A DNA stretch of 64,000 nt from Mycobacterium sp. 1274761.0. Lineage in GTDB: Bacteria; Actinomycetota; Actinomycetes; Mycobacteriales; Mycobacteriaceae. How positions within the stretch are numbered: the stretch's first letter is position 1; every line of letters starts with the position of its first letter. Position numbers and translations under genes: made by a program. A model generated the notes under the pieces. That model saw nothing but the letters and a program-made list of their open reading frames with translations. It did no database searches and was not told where the DNA came from. Shown one piece after another: positions 33,781 through 41,690 of the stretch. The stretch is from NCBI RefSeq assembly GCF_001668615.1, contig NZ_LZMC01000109.1, positions 155,496 through 219,495 on the forward strand, read 5' to 3'.

Positions 33781-34623
33781 ATGTCAGCATCCACTCTGTT
33801 CACCGACGCCATGGCGCTCACGCCGGCCGGTGACGGCCGCTACGACGGCGAGCTGAACGAACACTGGACGATCGGGCCGAGGGGATCGGGGCCGAAGGTG
33901 CACGGCGGCGCGATGTTGGCGCTGTGTGCGAATGCGGCCCGTCTGGAGTACGGCCTGGAGTCCGGCAACGACGCGTCCTGGCCGATCGCGATCTCGGGAA
34001 ACTTCCTGTGGGCGCCGGATCCCGGCCCGATGCGCGTGACGACGACCGTGCGCAAGCGTGGCCGCCGGGTGGGCCTGCTCGACGTCGAGCTCTCCCAAGG
34101 CGATCGGACCGCCGTGCGGGCGGCCGTCACGATGGGCGAGCCGGAGCATCACGTGCAGCCGCTGCTGTCGGTCAATCCGGTGGTGGCGCTCATGCCGCCG
34201 GAGCCGCCGCCGGGCCTAGAACCGATCGGCCCGGGCCATCCGATGGCCGACGTAGTCAACCTTGCCCACGGGTGCGATATCCGGCCGTCGCTGACAACGC
34301 TGGCCCCGCGCAGCGACGGCGGGCCGCCCATCATCGAGTACTGGGTGCGGCCCAAAGGTGTCGCGCCGGACCCGTTGTTCGCGCTGCTGTGCGGCGATGT
34401 GTCGGCGCCGGTGACGTTCGGTGTCAACCGATTCGGCTGGGCGCCCACGGTGCAACTGACGGCGTTTCTGCGCACGCTGCCCGCCGACGGCTGGCTGCGC
34501 ATCGTGTGCACCACTGTGCAGATCGGTCAGGACTGGTTCGACGAGGACCACGTCGTCGTCGACTGCGAGGGCCACATCGTCGTGCAGACCCGCCAACTCG
34601 CGATGGTGCCGCCGGCTCAGTAA
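33781..34623 (+). CDS. Acyl-CoA thioesterase family protein, double hot-dog (Rv0499-like)
   Basis: A 280-residue TesB-like protein made of two hot-dog halves. It opens with MALTPAGDGRYDGELNEHWTIG and KVHGGAMLALCANAA (first half). The second half includes NRFGWAPTVQLTAFLRTLPADGWLRI. TesB-like enzymes cleave acyl-CoA thioesters. An AAGGA site stands just ahead of ATG 33781. It is followed directly by proC. Confidence 0.83.
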   Translation: MSASTLFTDAMALTPAGDGRYDGELNEHWTIGPRGSGPKVHGGAMLALCANAARLEYGLESGNDASWPIAISGNFLWAPDPGPMRVTTTVRKRGRRVGLLDVELSQGDRTAVRAAVTMGEPEHHVQPLLSVNPVVALMPPEPPPGLEPIGPGHPMADVVNLAHGCDIRPSLTTLAPRSDGGPPIIEYWVRPKGVAPDPLFALLCGDVSAPVTFGVNRFGWAPTVQLTAFLRTLPADGWLRIVCTTVQIGQDWFDEDHVVVDCEGHIVVQTRQLAMVPPAQ

Positions 34624-34652
34624 TCCGCACGCCCGTCTGCAATGCTTTGACC

Positions 34653-35525
34653 GTGGCAAGGATCGCGATCATCGGCGGTGGCAGTATCGGCGAAGCGCTG
34701 CTGGCGGGGCTGCTGCGCGCAGGCCGCCAGGCGAAGGACCTCGTGGTGGCCGAGAAGTCGCCGGAGCGGGCGAAGTACCTGTCGGAAACGTATTCGGTAT
34801 TGGTCACCACGGTGGCCGACGCCGCGGAGAACGCCGGGTTCATCATCGTCGCCGTAAAGCCCGCCGATGTGTCGGTGATCATCGAGGAGATCGCCGACGC
34901 GGCCGCACACGCCGAAAGTCAAAGTGTGGAACAGGTTTTCGTGACGGTGGCCGCGGGCGTCACCACCGACTACCTTGAATCCAAGCTGCCCGCGGGCGCA
35001 CCCGTGATCCGGGTGATGCCCAACGCGCCCGTCGTCGTTGGCGGCGGCGTGAGCGCGCTGGCGCCCGGCCGGTTCGCGACCGTCGAGCAGCTCAAGGAGG
35101 CGGCGGCGATCTTCGATGCTGTTGGCGGTGTGCTGACCGTCGCCGAGTCGCAGATGGATGCCGTCACGGCGCTGTCGGGCTCGGGGCCCGCCTATTTCTT
35201 CTACGTGGTCGAGGCGTTGGTCGACGCGGGCGTTGCGGCCGGCCTGAGCCGTTCGGTGGCCACCGATCTGGTAGCGCAGACGATGGCCGGTTCGGCGGCG
35301 ATGCTGCTCGAACGCCTCGACGCCGCACAGTCGGCCAGCGACTACGCCTTGTCGACCGCGATGGACACCACGCCGGCCCAGCTGCGGGCGACGGTCACCT
35401 CCCCGGGCGGCACAACGGCCGCTGGTCTGCGGGAACTCGACAAGGGCGGCGTGCGGGCCGCGCTGGCCGAGGCCGTGGAGGCCGCCAGACGCCAATCTTC
35501 GCAGCTCGGAATCTCATCGGGGTAA
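34653..35525 (+). CDS. proC: Pyrroline-5-carboxylate reductase ProC
   Basis: A 290-residue enzyme that makes proline from pyrroline-5-carboxylate with NAD(P)H. Rossmann motif IAIIGGGSIGEALLAGLL. Family signatures VAVKPADV, PVIRVMPNAPVVVGGGVSAL, and the C-terminal SGSGPAYFFYVVEALVDAGVA ... VTSPGGTTAAGLREL. GTG 34653 matches the usual start; the long frame upstream is a shadow of the thioesterase gene. The TAA stop lies in an inverted-repeat arm (GGGGTAAT). Confidence 0.96.
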   Translation: MARIAIIGGGSIGEALLAGLLRAGRQAKDLVVAEKSPERAKYLSETYSVLVTTVADAAENAGFIIVAVKPADVSVIIEEIADAAAHAESQSVEQVFVTVAAGVTTDYLESKLPAGAPVIRVMPNAPVVVGGGVSALAPGRFATVEQLKEAAAIFDAVGGVLTVAESQMDAVTALSGSGPAYFFYVVEALVDAGVAAGLSRSVATDLVAQTMAGSAAMLLERLDAAQSASDYALSTAMDTTPAQLRATVTSPGGTTAAGLRELDKGGVRAALAEAVEAARRQSSQLGISSG

Positions 35526-35580
35526 TTCAACGAATTTGGATCGATTACCCCACACCCGTCGCAATAACCCCAATAACCCC
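35519..35580. promoter_or_regulatory. Array of TAACCCC-type half-sites between proC and a wHTH gene
   Basis: GGGGTAAT (35519-35526) and ATTACCCC (35544-35551) form an 8-17-8 inverted repeat. Two exact 9-base tandem copies of AATAACCCC follow (35563-35571, 35572-35580). A possible -10 box, TATTCT, is at 35583-35588. All four half-sites stand ahead of a BldC-like DNA-binding protein gene. They may be its own operators; the inverted pair could also end proC transcription. Confidence 0.5.
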
Positions 35581-35664
35581 GCTATTCTCCTCGTGTAAGC
35601 GCGGGGTCGTACCCAGCGGTGGGGAAGCCGCTGGAACAGCCCGTGCCTGAAGGATTGGGTTGCG

Positions 35665-35925
35665 ATGACGTCTATGAATGGGCCATCGGGGCGGGATTCG
35701 GCGAGCGCGAAGCATGCACGCAACGACGCGGCTTCCGACCAGCCGCCACGGGCTCAGTTTCTCACCGTCGCCGAAGTGGCCAGCCTCATGCGGGTCAGCA
35801 AGATGACGGTTTACCGCCTGGTGCACAACGGCGAGCTCCCCGCGGTGCGGGTCGGCCGGTCGTTCCGCGTACACGCCAAGGCCGTGCATGACTTGCTGGA
35901 GACGTCGTACTTCGACGCCGGCTGA
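35665..35925 (+). CDS. Small MerR/excisionase-type winged helix protein (Rv0500A-like, BldC family)
   Basis: An 86-residue DNA-binding protein. The N-terminal about 30 residues look unstructured. The domain FLTVAEVASLMRVSKMTVYRLVHNGELPAVRVGRSFRVHAKAVHDLL (about 32-78) is the helix-turn-helix_17 fold of BldC and excisionases. BldC of Streptomyces binds head-to-tail on direct repeats, and direct repeats are present upstream. The stop codon is the loop of a perfect hairpin. Target genes are unknown. Confidence 0.9.
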   Translation: MTSMNGPSGRDSASAKHARNDAASDQPPRAQFLTVAEVASLMRVSKMTVYRLVHNGELPAVRVGRSFRVHAKAVHDLLETSYFDAG

Positions 35926-35932
35926 GCCGGCG
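35916..35932 (+). terminator. Hairpin with stop codon in its loop
   Basis: CGCCGGC-TGA-GCCGGCG is a perfect 7-3-7 hairpin. The TGA of the wHTH gene is the loop. No T-run follows, so it is a candidate terminator or a mark for ribosome release. Confidence 0.45.
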
Positions 35933-36024
35933 CATCAACACCGGCCGGGTAACGATCAAGCGGTGTGAGCCGCGTTGAGGAGCCCGTCGGCGGTCGCCGT
36001 TTTCTTTCCGCAGCACCCGCCCGG

Positions 36025-36030
36025 TAAAGT
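36025..36030 (+). promoter_or_regulatory. Candidate -10 box for the bS22 gene
   Basis: TAAAGT fits TANNNT and lies 48 bases ahead of the ATG, predicting a start point near 36037. No clear -35 was seen. Confidence 0.4.
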
Positions 36031-36078
36031 GGCCGGTCGAGTCAAAACACGTCTTCACACGTCTAGGTAGCGGAGTTC

Positions 36079-36180
36079 ATGGGTTCAGTCATCAAGAAGC
36101 GGCGTAAGCGCATGTCGAAGAAGAAGCACCGCAAGCTGCTTCGTCGCACCCGGGTGCAGCGCAGAAAACTCGGCAAGTAG
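36079..36180 (+). CDS. 30S ribosomal protein bS22 (AURKAIP1/COX24 domain)
   Basis: A 33-residue extremely basic protein: [19 protein letters not shown], then [14 protein letters not shown]. It is found on the small subunit of mycobacterial ribosomes close to the decoding region. The length and sequence agree with what I recall for bS22 (Rv0500B). GGAG stands three bases ahead of the ATG. It is short enough to be missed by gene callers. Confidence 0.93.
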
Positions 36181-36211
36181 TTTCCCCTGCTCCGTCGATA
36201 GGCTGAACCGG

Positions 36212-37309
36212 ATGGATTCGCAAGATCGCTCCGGGGGCCGCAACCCGGGGCGCACCGACGACACCCTGCAGCATCCCAAGGTCGTGCTCGTCACGGGCGC
36301 CTGCCGCTTTCTGGGCGGCTATCTCACCGCCCGGCTGGCGCAGAACCCGTCGATCAGCCATGTCATCGCGGTCGATGCGATAGCGCCGAGCAAGGACCTG
36401 CTGCGCCGGATGGGACGCGCCGAGTTCGTCCGCGCCGACATTCGCAATCCCTTCATCGCGAAGGTGATCCGCAACGGCGACGTCGACACCGTGGTGCATG
36501 CCGCGGCCGCGTCGTACGCGCCGCGCTCCGGCGGCAAGGCCGCGTTGAAGGAGCTCAACGTGATGGGGGCGATCCAGCTGTTCGCCGCCTGCCAGAAGGC
36601 CCCCTCGGTGCGCCGCGTCATCGTGAAGTCGACGTCGGAGGTGTACGGCTCCAGCGCGTTCGATCCGGTGCTGTTCACTGAGGACTCCAGCAGCAGGCGG
36701 CCGCCCGGCGAAGGCTTCGCCCGCGACAGCATCGACATCGAGGGTTACGCGCGGGGGCTGGCGCGGCGGCGCCCGGACATCACGCTGACCATCCTGCGGC
36801 TGGCCAACATGATCGGCCCGGCGATGGACACCGCGCTGTCGCGATACCTGGCGGGTCCCGTGGTGCCGACTGTCATCGGCCACGACGCCAGGCTGCAGCT
36901 GCTGCACGAGCAGGACGCCCTCGGAGCGCTGGAACGCGCGACGGTGGCGGGGAAAGCGGGCACGTTCAACATCGGCGCCTCGGGGATCATCATGATGTCT
37001 CAGGCCATCCGCCGCGCCGGCCGCGTCGCACTTCCGGTGCCCCGGTTCGCGTTGGCCGCAGTCGATTCGCTGTGGCGCGCGACGCGCTACACCGAACTCG
37101 ATCGCGAGCAGTTGGACTACTTGAGCTATGGCCGAGTGATGGATACCACGCGCATGCGAAATGAATTAGGCTATAGCCCGAAGTGGACCACGCCGGAGGC
37201 TTTCGACGATTACGTACGTGGCCGTGGATTGACTCCGATCATTGATCCGCGGTGGGTACGCTCAATGGAGAGTCGCGCCGTATCGGCGGCGCAGCGTTGG
37301 GGACGTTAA
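36212..37309 (+). CDS. NAD-dependent epimerase/dehydratase family protein (GalE2-like, Rv0501)
   Basis: A 365-residue extended SDR. The nucleotide motif is VLVTGACRFLGGYL where GxxGxxG is usual, so it is a variant. TVVHAAAASY, then VKSTSEVYGSSAFDP follow. The YxxxK pair is not in its usual form, which casts doubt on a standard epimerase reaction. A TAGGCT box at 36199-36204 predicts a transcript starting within a base of the ATG. Confidence 0.87.
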   Translation: MDSQDRSGGRNPGRTDDTLQHPKVVLVTGACRFLGGYLTARLAQNPSISHVIAVDAIAPSKDLLRRMGRAEFVRADIRNPFIAKVIRNGDVDTVVHAAAASYAPRSGGKAALKELNVMGAIQLFAACQKAPSVRRVIVKSTSEVYGSSAFDPVLFTEDSSSRRPPGEGFARDSIDIEGYARGLARRRPDITLTILRLANMIGPAMDTALSRYLAGPVVPTVIGHDARLQLLHEQDALGALERATVAGKAGTFNIGASGIIMMSQAIRRAGRVALPVPRFALAAVDSLWRATRYTELDREQLDYLSYGRVMDTTRMRNELGYSPKWTTPEAFDDYVRGRGLTPIIDPRWVRSMESRAVSAAQRWGR

Positions 37310-37321
37310 AACTCTGGATCG

Positions 37322-38419
37322 ATGGCGGGTGGGGAGAAGGTATCGAACGTGGCGGGCGAACCCAAGGCGAAAGTGATTCCGCTGCACTCGAATACGGGTC
37401 GGCAGGCCGCGCAGCGGCGCGCCGCGTCCCGTGCCGATAGTGCGCGTCGACATCCGTCGCTTCTGACCGATCCCGGCGCACGCGCGTCGGCCGAGCAGAT
37501 CGCCGCCGTCGTCCGCGAGATCGACGAGCGCCGGGCCGGCGTGTCGGGTGCGGCGCCCATCGACGAAGGAGCGCCGAACGAACTCGCCAAACACATCGCC
37601 GCCGTTGCTGAATTCGTTCGCAAGCGAATGTCCGGCGATTACACCGTCGACGAATTCGGCTTCGATCAACACCTCAACGACGCCATTTTCCTGCCTTTGC
37701 TGAGAGTGCTTTATAACGACTGGTTCCGCGTCGAGGTGAGCGGCATCGAGAACCTGCCCGAAACCGGTGCGGCCCTCGTGGTGGCCAACCACGCGGGCGT
37801 CCTGCCGGTCGACGGGCTGATGGCCTCGGTCGCCGTCCACGACCACCACCCCGCCAAGCGTCACCTCCGACTGCTGGCCGCCGACATGGTATTCAACATG
37901 CCGGTGATGGGTCAGGCGGCGCGCAAGGCCGGCCACACCATGGCCTGCACCGCCGATGCGCACCGGCTGCTGGCCGCCGGCGAGCTCACCGCCGTGTTTC
38001 CCGAGGGCTACAAGGGCCTGGGCAAACCCTTCAAGGACCGTTACAAGCTGCAACGATTCGGTCGAGGCGGGTTCGTCGCCGCGGCGCTGAGGGCCAAGGC
38101 GCCCATCGTGCCGTGCTCGATCGTCGGGTCCGAGGAGATCTACCCGATGATCGGTGACGTCAAGCTGCTGGCCCGGGTGCTCGGGCTGCCGTACTTCCCG
38201 ATCACGCCGCTGTTCCCCTTGGCCGGGGCAGCCGGGCTCATCCCGCTGCCGTCTAAGTGGCACATCCAGTTCGGCGAGGCGATCGAGACCGCCGACTATG
38301 ACGACGCCGCTGCCGACGATCCGATGGTCACTTTCGAATTGACCGACCAGGTCCGAGAAACCATCCAGCAGACGCTTTATCAATTGCTGGCCAACCGCAG
38401 GAATATGTTCCTCGGCTGA
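37322..38419 (+). CDS. Lysophospholipid acyltransferase family protein (Rv0502-like)
   Basis: A 365-residue PlsC-type acyltransferase. Residues 1-110 are charged and not conserved. The catalytic His/Asp are in VVANHAGVLPVDGLMAS, and the FPEGYKGLGK block is the glycerol-phosphate site. It transfers a fatty acyl chain to a lysolipid or a similar acceptor at the membrane. A GTG at 37349 is an alternative start. cmaA2, its neighbour in M. tuberculosis, is not here. Confidence 0.87.
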   Translation: MAGGEKVSNVAGEPKAKVIPLHSNTGRQAAQRRAASRADSARRHPSLLTDPGARASAEQIAAVVREIDERRAGVSGAAPIDEGAPNELAKHIAAVAEFVRKRMSGDYTVDEFGFDQHLNDAIFLPLLRVLYNDWFRVEVSGIENLPETGAALVVANHAGVLPVDGLMASVAVHDHHPAKRHLRLLAADMVFNMPVMGQAARKAGHTMACTADAHRLLAAGELTAVFPEGYKGLGKPFKDRYKLQRFGRGGFVAAALRAKAPIVPCSIVGSEEIYPMIGDVKLLARVLGLPYFPITPLFPLAGAAGLIPLPSKWHIQFGEAIETADYDDAAADDPMVTFELTDQVRETIQQTLYQLLANRRNMFLG

Positions 38420-38449
38420 TATCGCCCGTCCTGTCGGCGTAACAGTGGG

Positions 38450-38986
38450 CTAACCGTTAGAGCTTTGCCCGGCAATCATCTTCGCGACGGCGGCGTCGCG
38501 GCGTTCCCTGATCGCCGCGCTGACTTCGTCGGCCTCCTCGTCGTAGGCGGCCTCGCCGATCACGGTCACCACGCTGGTGATCACCGGCTGGCCGTCGGCG
38601 TCGCTGGCCTCCCCGCGGATCTCGGCGACCACGGTGCCGTGTGCCTCGATCAGCGAGTCCAGGTAGGAGTCGAAGAACAGCTTGTCGCCGGCCAGGATCG
38701 GCCGGTGGAACTTGATCTTCTGGTCGCGGTGCAGGACCCGCTCCATGTTGATCGGGATCGCGAACTGCTTGAAGATCTCCAGCTGCACCTTGCGCCCCGC
38801 GACGGCCAGGAACGTCAGCGACGCGATCAGCGCGTCGTAGCCGACCTCCTTGGCCGCGGCCTCGTCGTAGTGGGCGGGGTGGTGGTCTTTGACGGCAGCG
38901 GCGAACTCCCGGATCTTCTCCCGGTCGACCTCGAAATAGTCCGGGTACCGGTAGTGCGTTCCGACGATGTCTTGAGCGATGGCCAT
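38450..38986 (-). CDS. UPF0336/FAS1-like dehydratase N-domain protein (Rv0504c-like)
   Basis: A 178-residue hot-dog protein of the family that includes HadA/HadC of mycolic-acid synthesis: DIVGTHYRYPDYFEVDREKIREFAAAVKDHHPAHYDE ... KIKFHRPILAGDKLFFDSYLD. The hot-dog active site of paired partners such as HadB is not seen here, so it may act with another subunit. Whether it takes part in fatty-acid elongation is not shown. Confidence 0.86.
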   Translation of the reverse strand: MAIAQDIVGTHYRYPDYFEVDREKIREFAAAVKDHHPAHYDEAAAKEVGYDALIASLTFLAVAGRKVQLEIFKQFAIPINMERVLHRDQKIKFHRPILAGDKLFFDSYLDSLIEAHGTVVAEIRGEASDADGQPVITSVVTVIGEAAYDEEADEVSAAIRERRDAAVAKMIAGQSSNG

Positions 38987-39022
38987 GGCGGGCGCGAGCC
39001 TATCAGCGCGACGAGCGTCGAT

Positions 39023-39910
39023 TCATCGGTCGTGGCGTCGAGAGGCGATCGCGGCCAGCGCCCCGCCGGCGGCTCCGAGCGCCAGCGCCGACGGCACCCC
39101 GATCCGGGCAGCCTTGCGGGCGGTGCGGAAATCGCGGATCTCCCAACCGCGTTCACGGGCCAGGTCGCGCAGGTCGGCGTCGGGATTGATGGCCACCGCC
39201 GTGCCGACCAGCGACAGCATCGGCACGTCGTTGAAGCTGTCGGAGTAGGCCGTGCAGCGGCGCAGGTTCAGGCCCTCGCGGATGGCCAGCGATCGCACCG
39301 CATGGGCCTTGCCGGTGCCGTGCAGGATGTCACCGACCAGCCGGCCGGTGAACACGCCGTCGACCGATTCTGCGACGGTGCCCAGCGCGCCGGTCAAACC
39401 CAGCCGCCTGGCGATCGTCGCGGCGAGTTCGTAAGGCGTCGCGGTGACCAGCCACACCTGCTGGCCCGCGTCGAGGTGCATCTGCGCCAGCGCGCGCGTG
39501 CCCGGCCATATCTTGTCGGCGATGATCTCGTCGAAGATCTCTTCACCGACGGCCATCAGCTCCGCGGTGGAGCGGCCTTCGATGAACGCCAGCGCCTTGC
39601 GCCGGCCCGCCGCCACGTCGTCGCTGTTCTCGCGGCCCGTCAGCTGAAACTTGGCCTGCGCGTAGACAAATCGGGCCAGATCGCCGTAAGTGAAGTACTT
39701 GCGCGCGGCCAAGCCTCGAGCGAAATGCACCAACGACGAACCCTGCACCAAGGTGTTGTCGACGTCGAAGAACGCGGCCGCGGTCAGATCCGGCGGCGGC
39801 GCGGTCGGTGGCTCCTCCTGCTCGTCGACAAGATGTGCGACCGCATTCTCGGCGCTGGCGTCGCCCGCCAACGCCTGCACGGCCGCCTCGTCACCATCGC
39901 GAATGGGCAC
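39023..39910 (-). CDS. serB1: HAD-IB hydrolase, phosphoserine phosphatase-like (SerB1)
   Basis: A 295-residue HAD phosphatase. The nucleophile and acid Asp are in AAFFDVDNTLVQGSS, motif II Thr in VWLVTATPYE, and motif IV in CTAYSDSFNDVPML. The first about 42 residues are not conserved. The C-terminal ALALGAAGGALAAIASRRHDR could be a membrane anchor. Annotated SerB1 in M. tuberculosis; the real substrate may differ from phosphoserine. Confidence 0.85.
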   Translation of the reverse strand: MPIRDGDEAAVQALAGDASAENAVAHLVDEQEEPPTAPPPDLTAAAFFDVDNTLVQGSSLVHFARGLAARKYFTYGDLARFVYAQAKFQLTGRENSDDVAAGRRKALAFIEGRSTAELMAVGEEIFDEIIADKIWPGTRALAQMHLDAGQQVWLVTATPYELAATIARRLGLTGALGTVAESVDGVFTGRLVGDILHGTGKAHAVRSLAIREGLNLRRCTAYSDSFNDVPMLSLVGTAVAINPDADLRDLARERGWEIRDFRTARKAARIGVPSALALGAAGGALAAIASRRHDR

Positions 39911-39952
39911 CCATCAACACTAAGTCACCGGCTGGCGCCGATACTGGTGGCC

Positions 39953-40222
39953 GTGAGCCGCGCGCAGGTGATGCTGCTGACCAGAGCCGGCTGCTCGCTG
40001 TGCGAACGCACGGCGGCACGGCTGGCGGAGCTGTCCGGCGAGCTCGAGTTCGACGTGACGGTCACCGACGTCGACGCCGCCGCCGCAGCGGGCAACCCCG
40101 CACTGCGCGCGGAGTTCGGCGACCGGCTGCCGGTGGTGATGCTCGACGGCAGGGAGCACAGCTACTGGGAACTCGACGAGCCCAGGTTGCGAGCCGATTT
40201 CCAGGAGCGAAACAACGGTTAG
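39953..40222 (+). CDS. Glutaredoxin-like protein (Rv0508-like)
   Basis: An 89-residue thioredoxin-fold protein starting at GTG 39953: VMLLTRAGCSLCERTAARLAEL, a CxxC redox site, then LPVVMLDGREHSYWELDEPRL. It probably catalyses dithiol redox reactions. A long frame upstream is antisense noise. In M. tuberculosis mmpS2-mmpL2 stand between serB1 and this gene; here they are absent. Confidence 0.87.
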   Translation: MSRAQVMLLTRAGCSLCERTAARLAELSGELEFDVTVTDVDAAAAAGNPALRAEFGDRLPVVMLDGREHSYWELDEPRLRADFQERNNG

Positions 40223-40235
40223 CCGCGTCACGAAT

Positions 40236-40251
40236 TTGGTGACCTAACCAA
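40236..40251. promoter_or_regulatory. Inverted repeat ahead of hemA
   Basis: TTGGT-N6-ACCAA, 36-51 bases ahead of the hemA start codon. It is a possible operator for the heme operon, but the arms are only five bases, so chance is a real alternative. Confidence 0.25.
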
Positions 40252-40286
40252 GTAGCGATTAACCTGGTCAACGTGGTGATGAGGCC

Positions 40287-41687
40287 GTGAGCGTCCTGCT
40301 CTTTGGGGTTTCGCACCGCAGCGCGCCGGTGTCGATCCTCGAGCAATTGAGCACCGACGAGGCCGATCAAGCCAAAATCGTTGAGCAGGTGCTGCAGTCC
40401 TCCCTGGTGACCGAGGCGATGGTGTTGTCCACCTGCAACCGGGTCGAGGTGTACGCCGTTGTCGAGGCGTTCCACGGCGGACTATCGGTGATCGGGCAAG
40501 TGCTCGCCGAACACTCCGGCATGGGCCTCGGTGACCTGACCAAATATGCCTATGTCCGCTACGCGGAAGCCGCCGTCGAGCATCTGTTCGCCGTCGCCAG
40601 CGGCCTGGATTCAGCCGTCGTAGGCGAACAGCAGGTCCTCGGGCAGGTCCGCCGCGCGTATGCCACCGCCGAGTCCAACCACACCGTCGGGCGCACCCTC
40701 CATGAGTTGGCGCAGCGCGCGCTGTCAGTCGGCAAGCGCGTGCACACCGAAACCGGGATCGACGCCGCAGGCGCATCGGTGGTGTCCGTGGCGCTCGACA
40801 TGGCCGAAGGCAAGCTTTCCGGAGCCGCAGGGGCGGCGACATCCAACAACGGGTTGGCCGGTCGAAGCGCCGTCGTCATCGGAGCGGGTGCGATGGGCGC
40901 CCTGTCGGCGAAATATCTGGTGCGTGCAGGCGTCGAGCGAATCCACATCGTGAACAGATCGCTGCCGCGGGCCAAAAAGCTGGCCGAGAAGGTGCGCGAC
41001 CTGGGCGTCACCGCCGACGCGTTCCCGTTCGACCACCTGCCGCCCGTGCTGAGCGACGCCGACGTCGTGGTCAGCTGCACCGGCGCGGTGCGCCCAGTGG
41101 TGTCGCTGGCCGACGTGCACCGCGGCCTGGCCCACGGACAAGAGCCCAAGCAGCTGGTGATCTGCGATCTCGGCATGCCCCGCAACGTCGACCCCGCCGT
41201 CGCAGGCCTGCCCGGCGTGTTCGTCGTCGACATGGACCGGATCCAGCGCGATCCAGCGGCCCGTGCGGCCTCGTCGGACACCGCAGCCGCACGCGCGATC
41301 GTCGCCGCGGAAGTGGCGAATTACCTGGCCGGACAGCGGATGGCCGAGGTGACGCCGACGGTGACCGCGCTTCGCCAGCGCGCCGCCGACGTCGTCGAGG
41401 CGGAGCTGCTGCGGCTGGACAACCGGCTGCCCGGACTCGAGGCGGCCCAGCGCGACGAGGTGGCGCGCACCGTGCGCCGCGTGGTCGACAAGCTGCTGCA
41501 CGCGCCCACTGTGCGGGTCAAACAACTGGCCAGCTCACCCGGCGGCGACAGCTACGCAGAGGCACTGCGCGAGCTGTTCGAATTGGACCCCCAGGCGGTG
41601 GAAGCGGTCGCGGGACCCGAGCTTCCCATCGTCACCGACGGTGCCCAATTCATCACTGGAACAACCAATTTCGACAAATCTGAGTAG
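40287..41687 (+). CDS. hemA: Glutamyl-tRNA reductase HemA
   Basis: A 466-residue first enzyme of C5 tetrapyrrole synthesis, reducing Glu-tRNA to glutamate-1-semialdehyde with NADPH. Catalytic Cys50 in VLSTCNRVEVYAVVE. NADPH fold: AVVIGAGAMGALSAKYLVRAG. The C-terminal dimerisation helix is AADVVEAELLRLDNRLPGLEAAQRDEVARTVRRVVDKLLH. The start is GTG. First gene of the hemACDB operon; only three bases separate it from hemC. Confidence 0.96.
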   Translation: MSVLLFGVSHRSAPVSILEQLSTDEADQAKIVEQVLQSSLVTEAMVLSTCNRVEVYAVVEAFHGGLSVIGQVLAEHSGMGLGDLTKYAYVRYAEAAVEHLFAVASGLDSAVVGEQQVLGQVRRAYATAESNHTVGRTLHELAQRALSVGKRVHTETGIDAAGASVVSVALDMAEGKLSGAAGAATSNNGLAGRSAVVIGAGAMGALSAKYLVRAGVERIHIVNRSLPRAKKLAEKVRDLGVTADAFPFDHLPPVLSDADVVVSCTGAVRPVVSLADVHRGLAHGQEPKQLVICDLGMPRNVDPAVAGLPGVFVVDMDRIQRDPAARAASSDTAAARAIVAAEVANYLAGQRMAEVTPTVTALRQRAADVVEAELLRLDNRLPGLEAAQRDEVARTVRRVVDKLLHAPTVRVKQLASSPGGDSYAEALRELFELDPQAVEAVAGPELPIVTDGAQFITGTTNFDKSE

Positions 41688-41690
41688 CAC

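Noticed and set aside
36212..37309. UDP-glucose 4-epimerase with full confidence
   Set aside because: The Rossmann loop is a variant and the YxxxK pair is not in the usual form, so only the family is named.
38465..39952. Plus-strand frame of almost 500 codons leading into the glutaredoxin-like gene
   Set aside because: Overlies the UPF0336 and serB1 genes on the other strand; only the last 89 codons match a family.
40236..40251. Redox regulator (Rex-type) operator ahead of hemA
   Set aside because: Rex is not a usual mycobacterial regulator and the arms are only five bases; kept only as an unassigned inverted repeat.
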